Assembly: GCA_037178675.1 (NCBI GenBank)
Contig: JAYMGJ010000409.1
Coordinates: 1-64,000 of the forward strand
Origin: Scleroderma bovista
Taxonomy: Eukaryota > Basidiomycota > Agaricomycetes > Boletales > Sclerodermataceae
DNA length: 64,000 bases
Direction of reading: 5' to 3'
The translations under genes were made by a program, and so were the position numbers. Below, piece after piece: positions 11,777 to 21,412 of the stretch. The notes under the pieces were generated by a model. It made no database searches and was not told the origin of the DNA. It was given only the letters and a program-made list of their open reading frames with translations. Within the stretch, counting starts at the first letter, position 1. Each line of letters starts with the position of its first letter.

Positions 11777-13328
11777 CTACCACTCACGGGCCTCGTAATC
11801 AGCAAATATATCCCTCACCATCTCCTCCATGGAACGGTACTTCAATCCAAGCACGCGTTTCGACTTGGTATTGTCCAAGGTAAACAGGTGGACTGTGGCT
11901 GGATCCTGCGAGCCAGCACCCGGATTGCCCTTCGGCAGAGGTTTTGACAAATTTGGAAGAGGGTCCAACCCGTTTGCAACATCAACTTCAGCAATATTCC
12001 CATCAGTACCATCTGATATGGGTATGCTCATACTCACTGAAATCTTGCCACTTGAAAGACCCTTGTGAGTAAGTTAGCGAACCAGTTACATGTCAAATAT
12101 GCTTCCACGATGGAAGCGCACCTGCATTGATGATGAGCCGCTCGTTTCCCACTTCTTCTAATTCCAGCGACAGACGGTGCGCATCAGCTACATCACGGAC
12201 GTCGACCCATGATGAGCCTGTCTTTGCAAGGAACTCGGTACCCGCCTCTTCGGACTTCTCGGGATCTGCAACGTAACGATAGAATAGACCCGGGGTTAGA
12301 CTCAGTGAGGAGGGGTTAGTCACTTCATGTATGACCGGCTAATTGGGTCCATGAGTGAGACGCTAACGCCGTCCGCAAGAGATGAATGACATTACCCCAA
12401 AGACCTAAGCATAACGGGAGGGTTGTCAGTAACCCCATCCAGAAATAAAATGAGTTGGCTGAAGCCTACAACTGTCGGATTTAGTACAGACAGATCCCAT
12501 CCTATCTCATCCTTATGTGCTTGCATGAATTTCCAGGCAGCTGAGGGGAAAGGTTGAGCATGTTTGAGCAATATCGGACCAGGTAAAGAGAGGCGCAAAC
12601 AGCCCACCTTGTTCTGCCAACGTTTTCGAAGCACGATACTTTGTCCTGTCTGGAGCGCTTTCCCCGAGCTCTTTGAACGCCTCAAGGCATTGGAGATTCC
12701 AATCCTCCTCTGTAAGTGCGATCGGTGTGTCCGAATCTCGCACTATGGTTGCACCGGAGGACGTGAATACAATGCGCTTGATGGATGGACTGCAAGGGCG
12801 ATCAATAGCCACCACTAAGCGTTCAGGCCTCTGGCGCGAGAAATCGTGGTAAATGGTTCACCTAAACTTGGCACTCTGTAAAATACCGATCGTCCCTTGT
12901 ATCGCCGGCCTCATGACGTCTGGGGAGAATATCAGTTAGTACATATATGATGTCTATGGGTTGTATGTAGCACTCACCATCGGAATGGTTGAAGTGATCG
13001 CTTACGGGGGAAGCCGTATGAACGATCGCATCTACACCTTTCACAGCCTCGTCGAACGCTCCCTCCTGCACCAATCTACGTCAGTGGGGTTTGGCATCGA
13101 CTCGGAGTGTAGAAGAACCAGTACTTTAGTTATGTCTTCAATGATAACAATTTCGAGTTTATTGCCATAACACGCAAAATACTTCTTCAGGTGGTCCCCT
13201 TTATGTGCAGAGCGAACAGTCCCTCTTACAGAGTAGCCGTGCTCGAGGAGGTTGCGGATGACCCATGTGGCCACAAATCCATTTGCACCTGAAACAAGAA
13301 CCTTGCTAGGGGGACGAATGACAGGCAT
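11777..13328 (-). CDS. SDR-family NAD(P)-dependent reductase, copy 2
   Basis: Near-identical paralogue of copy 1, same predicted reductase activity, about 353 aa. The same nine-exon layout can be traced from the start at 13328 to the stop at 11777, including the VFG microexon near 12396-12404 and the same splice motifs. Differences are small: RSAHKGDHLKKYFACYGNK for the matching stretch of copy 1, an extra Asp-His after ASPVS, one residue fewer before WVDVRD, and EW instead of GW at the C-terminus. The Rossmann motif and YRASK are intact and no stop is seen. The high identity, introns included, shows a recent segmental duplication. Its 5' flank differs from copy 1 by a helicase-bearing insertion. 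Confidence 0.83.
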
Positions 13329-13386
13329 GATTCGAGGGTTATCGGGGCTTGTATGACTCCGATATCAGGCTAAACTGGAGCATGCC

Positions 13387-13394
13387 TTTATACC
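13387..13394 (-). promoter_or_regulatory. TATA box of SDR copy 2
   Basis: On the minus strand this reads GTATAAAG about 60 bases before the start at 13328, at the same place as the TATA box of copy 1. Confidence 0.5.
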
Positions 13395-13409
13395 CTCCTA
13401 CTACTAACT

Positions 13410-14375
13410 CGAAATGCCGCCTGCGTCGGCAGAACCCTTGCTTGCTGCATGCACTTTGGATTGCTTAAGTTGATTACCTGATCTCTATCAGATGCATAGC
13501 ACTAGTGACTAGTATATAGTATTGATCTCTTCATCTGCTATGCAGAAGACACCATCCGAGGGTGCACATTGAATGGGAGAGAGGTGGCACTGGCCACATG
13601 ATCAACAAACAAGAAGTCCAGGCAAGAATTGCCAGCCATGGTGGAATTAGCAATAGGCATGAAGGTGATGGTGACTACAAATGTAGAGACAGACCAGGAT
13701 ATTACCAATGGCATACACAGAACCATCATGGACATAATATTGCATCCTGACGAAACATACCCAAAGGAAGAACGAAATGTGGTGTTGAAGAGCTAGAATG
13801 CACACGAGCCACACCATTAAAAGGTCTAGAGGCAGCTGTCATATCTGTTGAACTTGCTACCAAGTCCATGCAAGTCTGGGTTGTCGAGAACGATGGAAAT
13901 CAACCATGGCAAACAGTCAAACAGTGTCAATTTCCAGTTACAGCAGCATACACATTCATGGAATATCAATCACAAGGTTAAACAGTCCCATGCATTGTGG
14001 TGGATATAGCAACACCACCTACAGGGGGCCTTAGCCTGTTCAACCTCTATGTCACGCTCTCACGCAGTTCAGGGAAATCAACCCTACAACTGCTGAGGGA
14101 TTTCAATGCCAAAGTATTCCAAGCATCACATAGCTCGCAACTACTTGCCGAAGATGATCAATTAAAAGAACTCAACATGGAGACGAAGGAGCAATGGGGA
14201 AGAAATGGAAGAGCAGGACGAGAGAGCTCGATAGAGAGGCGCCAAACAAGGCGTAATCCAAGGGAGATTTTTATATTTCTCACGCTCGTCCAGAAAAGGG
14301 AACACTTTCAAAGTTGGGAGGTTCTCATGATATAAGGTCATCCCAGAACCCTTGCTCTCCAAGCAAGGGAATTAG
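13410..14375 (+). mobile_element. Helitron/PIF1-type helicase fragment inserted upstream of SDR copy 2
   Basis: This stretch is missing from the matching place upstream of copy 1 (9650-9680). It encodes, in broken frames, the C-terminal part of a superfamily-1 helicase of the PIF1/Helitron type: MKVMVTTNVETDQDITNG at about 13660-13715, the block FPVTAAYTFMEYQSQG near 13929-13978, and after a stop the block IVVDIATPPTGGLSLFNLYV then TLSRSSGKST (motif V/VI region) to about 14190. Near the right end is a hairpin (CCCTTGCT, 5-nt loop, AGCAAGGG at 14349-14369) followed by AATTAGCTAG, which resembles a Helitron 3' terminus (hairpin then CTRR). Copy 1 also has TAGCTAG at this place, so the exact junction is uncertain. 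The element is dead. Confidence 0.65.
13660..14335 (+). pseudogene. Broken PIF1-like (Helitron-type) helicase C-terminus
   Basis: Only the C-terminal part of the helicase remains; the Walker A and B motifs are absent. One frame gives ETDQDITNGIHRTIMDIILH and ends in a stop after VVLKS. After a gap in another frame comes the YQSQG block, interrupted by TAA where the family has Gln (QSQGQT), then the open frame continues from 13997 through NLYVTLSRSSG to a Glu-rich end. At least one frameshift and one in-frame stop mean it cannot make a working enzyme. It lies on the + strand, opposite to the SDR genes. Confidence 0.7.
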
Positions 14376-16270
14376 CTAGTCAGCAAGGATATAAGCTGAT
14401 GTGTAATGCGTATAAGCTCATAACAAACCCCGTAATTCACGTTTAAACGACCTCGTTGGCGTCTAAATCGGATGGGTGATGGACTCGAGCGGAACTAGTT
14501 TGGCTAAGTTTTTCCGTGCGGAAACGCCAGGTTATTCTGAGAAAAACCCGTTTTTCTCCGAGAAACAGAAACACCTGCTGCATAGGATAACTACAGAAAA
14601 AAAACCCGTATTTCTCCGAGAAACAGAAACACCTGGTGCATAGTCAGAGGCAGAGTACATACCTTTGGCATAGAGCCCTGGTGAAGGTAGTTTGATGAAG
14701 GCACTTGGTAGTTGTGGCAGAAATAGCCACACGCTCAGGTCAGTCCAGGCGCTTATAAGTTCTGTTTTCCTAAACAGCTTACCGAGTTCGCTGTCGATTC
14801 TGTCTTACTTTGAGTTTACTTCGTAGACTCGTTCTGCATTCCTACTATCAGCCTCTCAGCCATACATACTCTCAATTCGACCTCTGACCACTTTACACAT
14901 CACCAGAGAATGCTACTACCGTAAACTCTCAACGTCTGGATTCTGGATGTTCCATACGTCGCATTAAGGTTGCAGAGGGTATACGGGCCTCGTACAGTGC
15001 AGGTCCCGTTGTAGTAAGCACTCATAGCTTTCTGTGACAGCAGTACATCTCGATTGAGTGCTAACAGTTACTCACATACATTCTCATTTTTTCCTCAGCA
15101 GATTCCTTGGACCAGACGTGGCCTCTTTCAAAGTTACATCTATGAAGTTCGTGGAATCGTGCATCATGTTTCTTGGGCCCTCCGTGATGATCAAGATGCC
15201 ACAACTCCAAAGTGACGAGAATAGAAAGAATAGAAAGAGAGGCAATTCCTCCAACCTTCCACTGTCGCACCTCTCGTTCCAAGTGTGCATCAAGTCAAAC
15301 GATGAGGGTGAAGAAGTGAGCGGAGACCCGCTTGCTGCCTTCAATCCTTGCAGCGCTCAAAGTCAATATCTCACTGCCAGAAGGCCTGGTTTTGTTCATG
15401 TATCGAAAGAACATGGTGGAAAAAACAGCCTTAGCCGCTAGCCACGATGCCTCCTGCCATACCAGTGTCCTTTCCCAAGCAATTGTGAGCGGATACGTCA
15501 GTCACACTCTCCTTCACTGGCCTAGGAGCCCATGGTATCGTACCCACTGCAATTTACAGCATAGGAACTCCCTTAGATTCAGTCAGTCCGCTCCTTCCCG
15601 GGCTCCTTTTGAGACACCACCCTCTTCTATTGCTGCATTTAACCCTGTGCATGCCCTCAGCACTGAGTAGACATGACTTTCTGAGCCAGTTCCATTGTCT
15701 CTGCAGTGAGCCGTGCGTACACTAACCACCCAGATTTCTACACTGACCATACGGCAGGGATCACATATGTCCTTGCCCGCCAGATAGTCGAGGTCGATAA
15801 TGGTCATCTCATCTTCATCTTCAGCTTTGGTATCCCGGTGCCAAATGGACACGCCCAGTGATGTCAAGGTGTAAGTCCCAGCTGACAGGAGTACCGTCCA
15901 TATGTGGAGGACATGCATCATGCACTGTATTGTGCTCAGCTCAGAAGCATTACCCGCATCGTTGTCTTTTCTTGACCTGTCCCCTCAGTCCAGATTCCCG
16001 GACAGGCACTGCAGGATTCCCTCGAGTCCACCTCATCTAGCAGTCGTCGCATCCACTTGCTCTCTTATGTACTATGTGTGAACCCACAACCCTGTATGGA
16101 TCTGCTGCACAACACAAACAAAATTCTCGCCCTATGTGCAATTGACGTCGAGAAAAATGCCACTTGGTTCCATGCAAAGTTGTCGTACCCTCCTATCTCA
16201 GAAATCCGAGCGGCAGCGGCTGTTGGGTCTATGCAGTGGGGCGCTATAGTCACAGCTTCTCGAGAGTTAC
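14376..16270. other. Spacer between SDR copies 2 and 3
   Basis: Contains the upstream flank of copy 2 (matching 9680-9972 and 10586-10945 of copy 1). A local tandem duplication of about 50-60 bp sits at 14538-14644: two units of AAACCCGTNTTTCTCCGAG followed by AAACAGAAACACCTG. From about 15125 to 16270 nothing recognisable is seen. Open frames there are short. Confidence 0.5.
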
Positions 16271-16309
16271 ATTGTCCAAAAAACTTACATAACCATAATG
16301 GGAGAATTG

Positions 16310-17180
16310 TCAGTAACCTCGTTGAGAAATGAAACGGTGGCTGTTAAAACCTATATAGGTCGGATCATGTAGTACCGTCAGATCCCATCCTATCTCATGT
16401 TCATGCTCTTGCATAAATTTCCAACCACCTGAGTGGAAACACAGAGTATGGCTGTGCAATGTCGGACAAGGTAAGGAGAGATGTGAACTGCCCACCCTGT
16501 TTTTCGAAGCACGATATTTTACACTGGCTAGAGCATTTCCCCTGAGTTCTTTGAGCATCAAAATACAATGAACACTCCAATCCTCCTTTGTAAGAACGAT
16601 CGGTGTGCCCTGTTCTCGCATTATGGCTGCACCAGACGACGTGAATGCGACGCGATTGATGGATTGGCTGCAAGGGTGATCAACAGCCAGTAGTAAGCGA
16701 TCGGGCCTCTGGCGCGATCGTGGTAATGATTCACCTAAACTTGAAAGCATTCTGTAAAATACTAATTGTCCCTTGCACCGCTGGCGCTATGATAATTGTG
16801 GAGAATATTGGCAGTACATGGTGTATGGATTGTAGCATTCATCATTGGAGTGGTTGAAGTGATCGCTTATGGGGGAAGCCATATGCGCGATCACATCTAC
16901 ACCTTTTACAGACTCGTCAAACGCTCCCTCCTGCGCCGAAGTCAGTGACGTTCACCGACTCGGAGTAGAAGAGTTATGTCTTCAATGAGAAAAATATCAA
17001 CTCTTTATCGCCATAACCCGAAAAATACTTCTTCAGTTGTTCCCCTGCCATACGTGTAGAGCGAACGGTCCCTCTTACAGAGTAACCGTGCTCGAGGAAG
17101 TTGCGGATGACCCATGTGGCTACGAATCCATTTGCACCTGAAACAAGAACTTTGCTGGGGGGATGAATGACAGGCATGAT
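16310..17180 (-). pseudogene. SDR reductase copy 3, decayed and truncated
   Basis: The start is intact (MPVIHPPSKVLVSGANGFVA, Rossmann motif kept), but the end of exon 1 is disrupted. The frame runs out as KELIFFSLKT and the splice donor present in copies 1 and 2 is deleted. A second piece (about 16700-16320) matches exons 4-5, with KYRASK still visible, but the donor after it and the frame downstream are damaged. Exons 7-9 (VADPEKSEE to the C-terminus) are absent. Loss begins near 16275. It therefore cannot encode a full reductase. The 5' flank matches those of copies 1 and 2, including a GTTGTGGCAGAAATA block at 17521. Confidence 0.8.
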
Positions 17181-18436
17181 TCGAGGCTGGGATATAGCTA
17201 AACAGCATACCTTTATGCAGACTCCTATTGCTTTCAAATGTGTCTCGCGTGTATGCTCCTTGAAGTTGGCCTATCGACGCCCGGCCCCCATTATACCCTC
17301 CTAATGCGTTGGCGCGTAGAATGATTGCCGCAGTAAGCAGAGATATAGGAATATTGCACATAACATATGAGTCATCTAATGACAAATCTCATACCTCCTT
17401 GGTTTTGGTGTATCAGTCACTGGAGACAAAGAGAAATGCCTTCATAGAATCCTGATGGAATACACAACAGCTTATGCCCCCCAAACAGACGGTGGCAAGT
17501 TTAATGAAGGCAGTTAGTATGTTGTGGCAGAAATAACACCTGCGAGCCCCACACCAGCTAGTGGCGGCATTTCCCTGTTCTCCTAAACGTATAAAGTTGC
17601 AAAAGTTTCTGTCACAAGAAGTCCTCGCCGTAGCCTCATTCCGTCTTACCTTGAGTTTACTTCGTAACGATATGTCATCAAGCCGCCATCAATGGCATTT
17701 AAGTAAGTAACCGTGTCCACGATGCGGAGGCAACAGGTGTTGCAAGATCTGATGGACAAGATTTGAATGTAACTGTAGGTCTAGTGCATCACCACATCGT
17801 GATCCATGTCCACATACCGTCGTCTTACCGGCTCTAGTGGTGGGCTATGTCCGTATTGCGCAATGATACACCGTTTCGCCAGGTAGTAGAAGTCCGGAAC
17901 CCTGTTGTATTGCTGTGAACAGCTCCACAGTAGAAAGCACAATCAGAATGAACACATAAGTTATGACACGAACCGTTATGTTATTGATGAGTCTTTCCAA
18001 TTCAATGGGGTCACCGATGGGAGACATGCTGGAACCAGACGGTGGCTGAAATTGAAATTGAATAACGATGAAACCTGCTTTGTGGATTTGCCACGTTGCC
18101 TCGTGTGCTAGAAGTAATACCCAAGGCGGAAGCAGGCTGTGGATTGATTTTCGTGGCTGTTCGCGAGCGCCTGGCGATATTTGAATGATTATGCATTGTT
18201 GGCAGTCTGGAAGGCCCACACGAAAAGGGGCTGATGAGGTCGCCACATCCTCCAGGCACTGCGGTGACAACTCGAAAATTACAGCTGAAAAAAGTTTGTA
18301 CATGCCAGTTGGGCACCCTATGCATCCCTAACCTACTTAATTTCTTGAAAGCAATATGTAAAGGGGGCTAATATCCCCACCGTATGAAAAAAGTAATAGT
18401 TACCAAGTGGTTTGATACTGTCGCGAACGCCTCCGC
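17181..18436. other. Non-coding stretch
   Basis: The first ~500 bases are the diverged upstream flank of SDR copy 3 (blocks shared with copies 1 and 2 near 17280-17310, 17500-17540 and 17638-17664). The rest, to 18436, has short frames only. A minus-strand frame at 17845-18303 shows no domain and lies in a suspicious compositional context. Confidence 0.45.
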
Positions 18437-19258
18437 TCATCTCACTTGTCCTTGTCGATCGAGGGAAAAGGTCCCCCGATGCCCACCGTTATCGCTTCGC
18501 CAAAAGAAAAAAAATTTATGAAGCCCAGCACTTTCAATTGTAGAACGCATGTCTTCGGAATCAAAACCCTCTTTGTGTGAAACCATGTGAACATGCTCGG
18601 GGAATATTGCCTCCAGATACTTCGCCTTGATGAAATCTGCTACGAGGAGGGTCCCTCCTGGTTTGAGGTAGGAGACCGACACCTTCGCCATATCCAGGAT
18701 CGATGCAAGGTGATGGTAGGATGAAACACGCTGGGAACAGCAGCAACGGAGTACCAGGACTATAGAGCTTTCACAATGGCGTCGAAGGCCATTCCCTCAA
18801 AATTTTATCGTTCTCCTGAACCCCCTCTACATGCATGGCTCTCAGGGGACACATTCTGCTCTTCAGCACTGCGGTTATAGATAACTACCATGTGTTGACT
18901 GATGTCCACCCCTAACATGAACTTCACGCAAGACGCCAATTCTTGGGATATAAGACCTGAATGGATGTATGATGGGGAAGTGCCATGGGCGGTCTCTGCA
19001 AACTTGTAGGTGATATGCACTCACCTGTACCACATGCAAAATCTATGCCTACAGTATTCTGTTTATCAAACGGATGGACTTTGGCCATTGTTGAGACAAG
19101 GAGCCTCGCACTTCAGAGTCAAACAGATGGTCATAGGTAGGGCCATCGAAGAACTCCTTATTCACCTCTTTGACACTTATGCGGTGCTGAGGGGCATCTT
19201 TGAGTGTAACATCAGTGTGATAGGTGGTTATGAGCTGAATTGACTGAGATTCTACCAT
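18437..19258 (-). pseudogene. Class I SAM-dependent methyltransferase, probably inactivated
   Basis: Small-molecule methyltransferase of the class I (Rossmann) fold. Exons traced on the minus strand: 19258-19112, 19058-19025, 18956-18775, and 18730 to about 18437, with introns of 53, 68 and 44 bp. The SAM-binding motif I VGIDFACGTG is rebuilt across an intron. LGVDISQHMVVIYN (motif II) and YLKPGGTLLVADF (motif IV/post-I) are clear, as is the region FPEHVHMVSHKEGFD. Two defects are visible: an in-frame TAA at 18805-18807 just before NFEGMAFDAI, and a run of eight T (minus strand; A8 at 18507-18514) after which the family-like frame continues one base out of step. The 44-bp intron is short. It may be a pseudogene or contain sequencing errors. 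No substrate can be assigned. Confidence 0.65.
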
Positions 19259-19994
19259 GGTCGAATGCGGAGAAACGAGCCTCGAATTTGGTCCTTACAT
19301 GACTCTTACTTGACATCACGGAATGGCGCCTGCTGACCGATCAGTGCGCACAGGAATGTGCAAAATAAAGTAGCACACACACAGTAACGATCGTACTGTG
19401 GTCACGGTGATCGTACCTATCGTCACTTACCATACCTTGGCGGTTAGTCAACCTCTGACCGGACTGGTGCTTCAACTTGTCATTGGCATGACGAATCAAT
19501 ACTTTCAAGAAATGCTCTTGACTCAGCTTTTGTGAAATACATGTCACCTGCCTACCTACGGAGCACAGAAGCTGCTGCACCCATAGCCAGTTTCCCCTAT
19601 GCGTGTCTGTAACGTTGATTATTCAATAAGGAACAGAAATAACCGAATACCTACTCAACCTCGGGGTTCTAGGTGTCGCTATCTTCAAACCTAGTAAGAC
19701 ATGAACGTTGTAGGGCGCTGGTCCTGGTGGAACGGTGTATTGCGCTCCGATTCCGATCTGTTTGTTCCTACATGTACAAAATCGCATTCGCAAGTGAGTG
19801 AGTATCTTATTCCCCGTCGCAGTAGAAAGGATGCCAGGCCAGTTGAGTCGAGGTTGAGCTGAACAAAATATTTTCCAAATTAGAAGTGGTGACTAATCGA
19901 AGCAAACTCCGGTTACAGTAAACACATGAATGTATTTGCCCGGCTATGAAAAGTGGCAGCAACTGCCCGCTCATCATCTTTTCATTCGTCAATC
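19259..19994. other. Intergenic region before the thiolase
   Basis: Divergent spacer between the methyltransferase remnant and the thiolase. Nothing recognisable is seen; short frames only. Confidence 0.5.
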
Positions 19995-21412
19995 ATGTCG
20001 CCCTCATCTGCTAAGGCAAGAATCCTCATGAAGGACGATAATGATGTGGTAATTGTTTCAGCTGTTCGTTCTGCCCTTACCAAAGTGCGTACATCGACTG
20101 TGCCACCGCGTTAATTACGTTGACAATTTCCTAGGCCAGGAAAGGTGGGTTCAAGGACACGCGTCCGGAAGAGATTCTCTCTGGGGTATTGCGCGCAGCG
20201 TATACCAGGGCAGGCCTGGAGCCGGCACTCATCGAGGAACTCGCCGTCGGCAACGTCCTTCCTCCTGGTGGAGGTGCAACCTCCGCCCGCATGGCGGCTC
20301 TCCACTCTGGTATCCCCCACACTACCCCAGTTAACACAGTGAACCGGCAATGTTCGTCAGGCCTTGCCGCCGTGAACCAAATTGCTAACCAAATCATCGC
20401 TGGCCAAATTGCAATCGGGATCGGTAAGTAACCCATATCTTCGTGGTTCTCACGATAGCTCACACTTTTTAGGGGCTGGTGTTGAATCCATGACGTTCGG
20501 ATGGGGAGGTGGATCCCTTCCTGATGGCTGGTCAGAAGCCGTTCTCACGAACAAGGAGGCAGAGGATTGTCTCATTCCCATGGGAATTACCTCCGAGAAC
20601 GTTGCTTCTGACTTTGGTATCTCGCGGGAGAAACAAGACGAGTTTGCTGCTCAATCGTTCCAGAAAGCGGCAGCAGCACAGAAAGCGGGGAAATTCAAGG
20701 ATGAGATTGTCCCCCTCAAGGTCAAGGTTATTGACCCTAAGACTGAGAAAGCAATGGAAATCGTGGCGGACTCGGATGACGGTGTCCGCGATGGTGTCAC
20801 TGCTACGAGTCTTTCGAAGTTGAAACCTTCCTTCCAGAAAGATGGGTCTACGCATGCTGGTAGGTTCAAGACACGATTCTGACCCTGACCACTATTCATG
20901 TCTTGTTAGGTAATGCCTCGCAGGTATCGGATGGCGCAGCTGCTGTTATATTAGCTCGTCGATCTGTCGCTAAACGCCTTGGACTTCCCGTCCTTGGAAA
21001 ATATGTCGCAGCCTGCGCGGTTGGTGTTCCTCCTCGGATCATGGGCGTGGGTCCTGCCTACGCAATTCCGAAAGTTCTGGAGAAGACCGGTCTGGCTAAA
21101 GATGACATTGACTTTTACGAAATCAACGAGGCCTTTGCATCGCAAGCCATTTATTGTGTCGAGAAGATCGGGATCTCGTTTGACAAAGTGAATGTCAACG
21201 GTGGCGCTATAGCTTTCGGACACCCTCTCGGATGCAGTATGTATTCGTAGTTCTTGTCCTTCAGAGTAGAACCTCACTTCCCCACAGCTGGAGCGCGCCA
21301 AGTCGCAACTGGTTTAAGCATTGCCAAACAAAGGAACGAGAGGGTGTTTGTCACTAGCATGTGTATTGGATCTGGGATGGGTATGGCTGCGGTTTTCGCC
21401 AGTGAGCACTAA
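19995..21412 (+). CDS. 3-ketoacyl-CoA thiolase (acetyl-CoA acyltransferase)
   Basis: Catalyses thiolytic cleavage of 3-ketoacyl-CoA to acetyl-CoA and a shortened acyl-CoA in beta-oxidation. 405 aa from five exons: 19995-20084, 20135-20423, 20473-20859, 20910-21236 and 21288-21412. Introns are 49-51 bp with clean GT-AG ends. The catalytic nucleophile is Cys103 in NRQCSSGLAAV. GGAIAFGHPLGCTGARQ carries the active-site His (about 360), and CIGSGMGMAAVF near the end carries the second Cys (about 390). NEAFASQ is also intact. The length and the GMGMAAVF ending fit the peroxisomal POT1/ACAA1 group. However, no clear PTS2 nonapeptide is visible in the N-terminus and the C-terminus is SEH, not an SKL-type PTS1, so location is uncertain. 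Confidence 0.92.
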
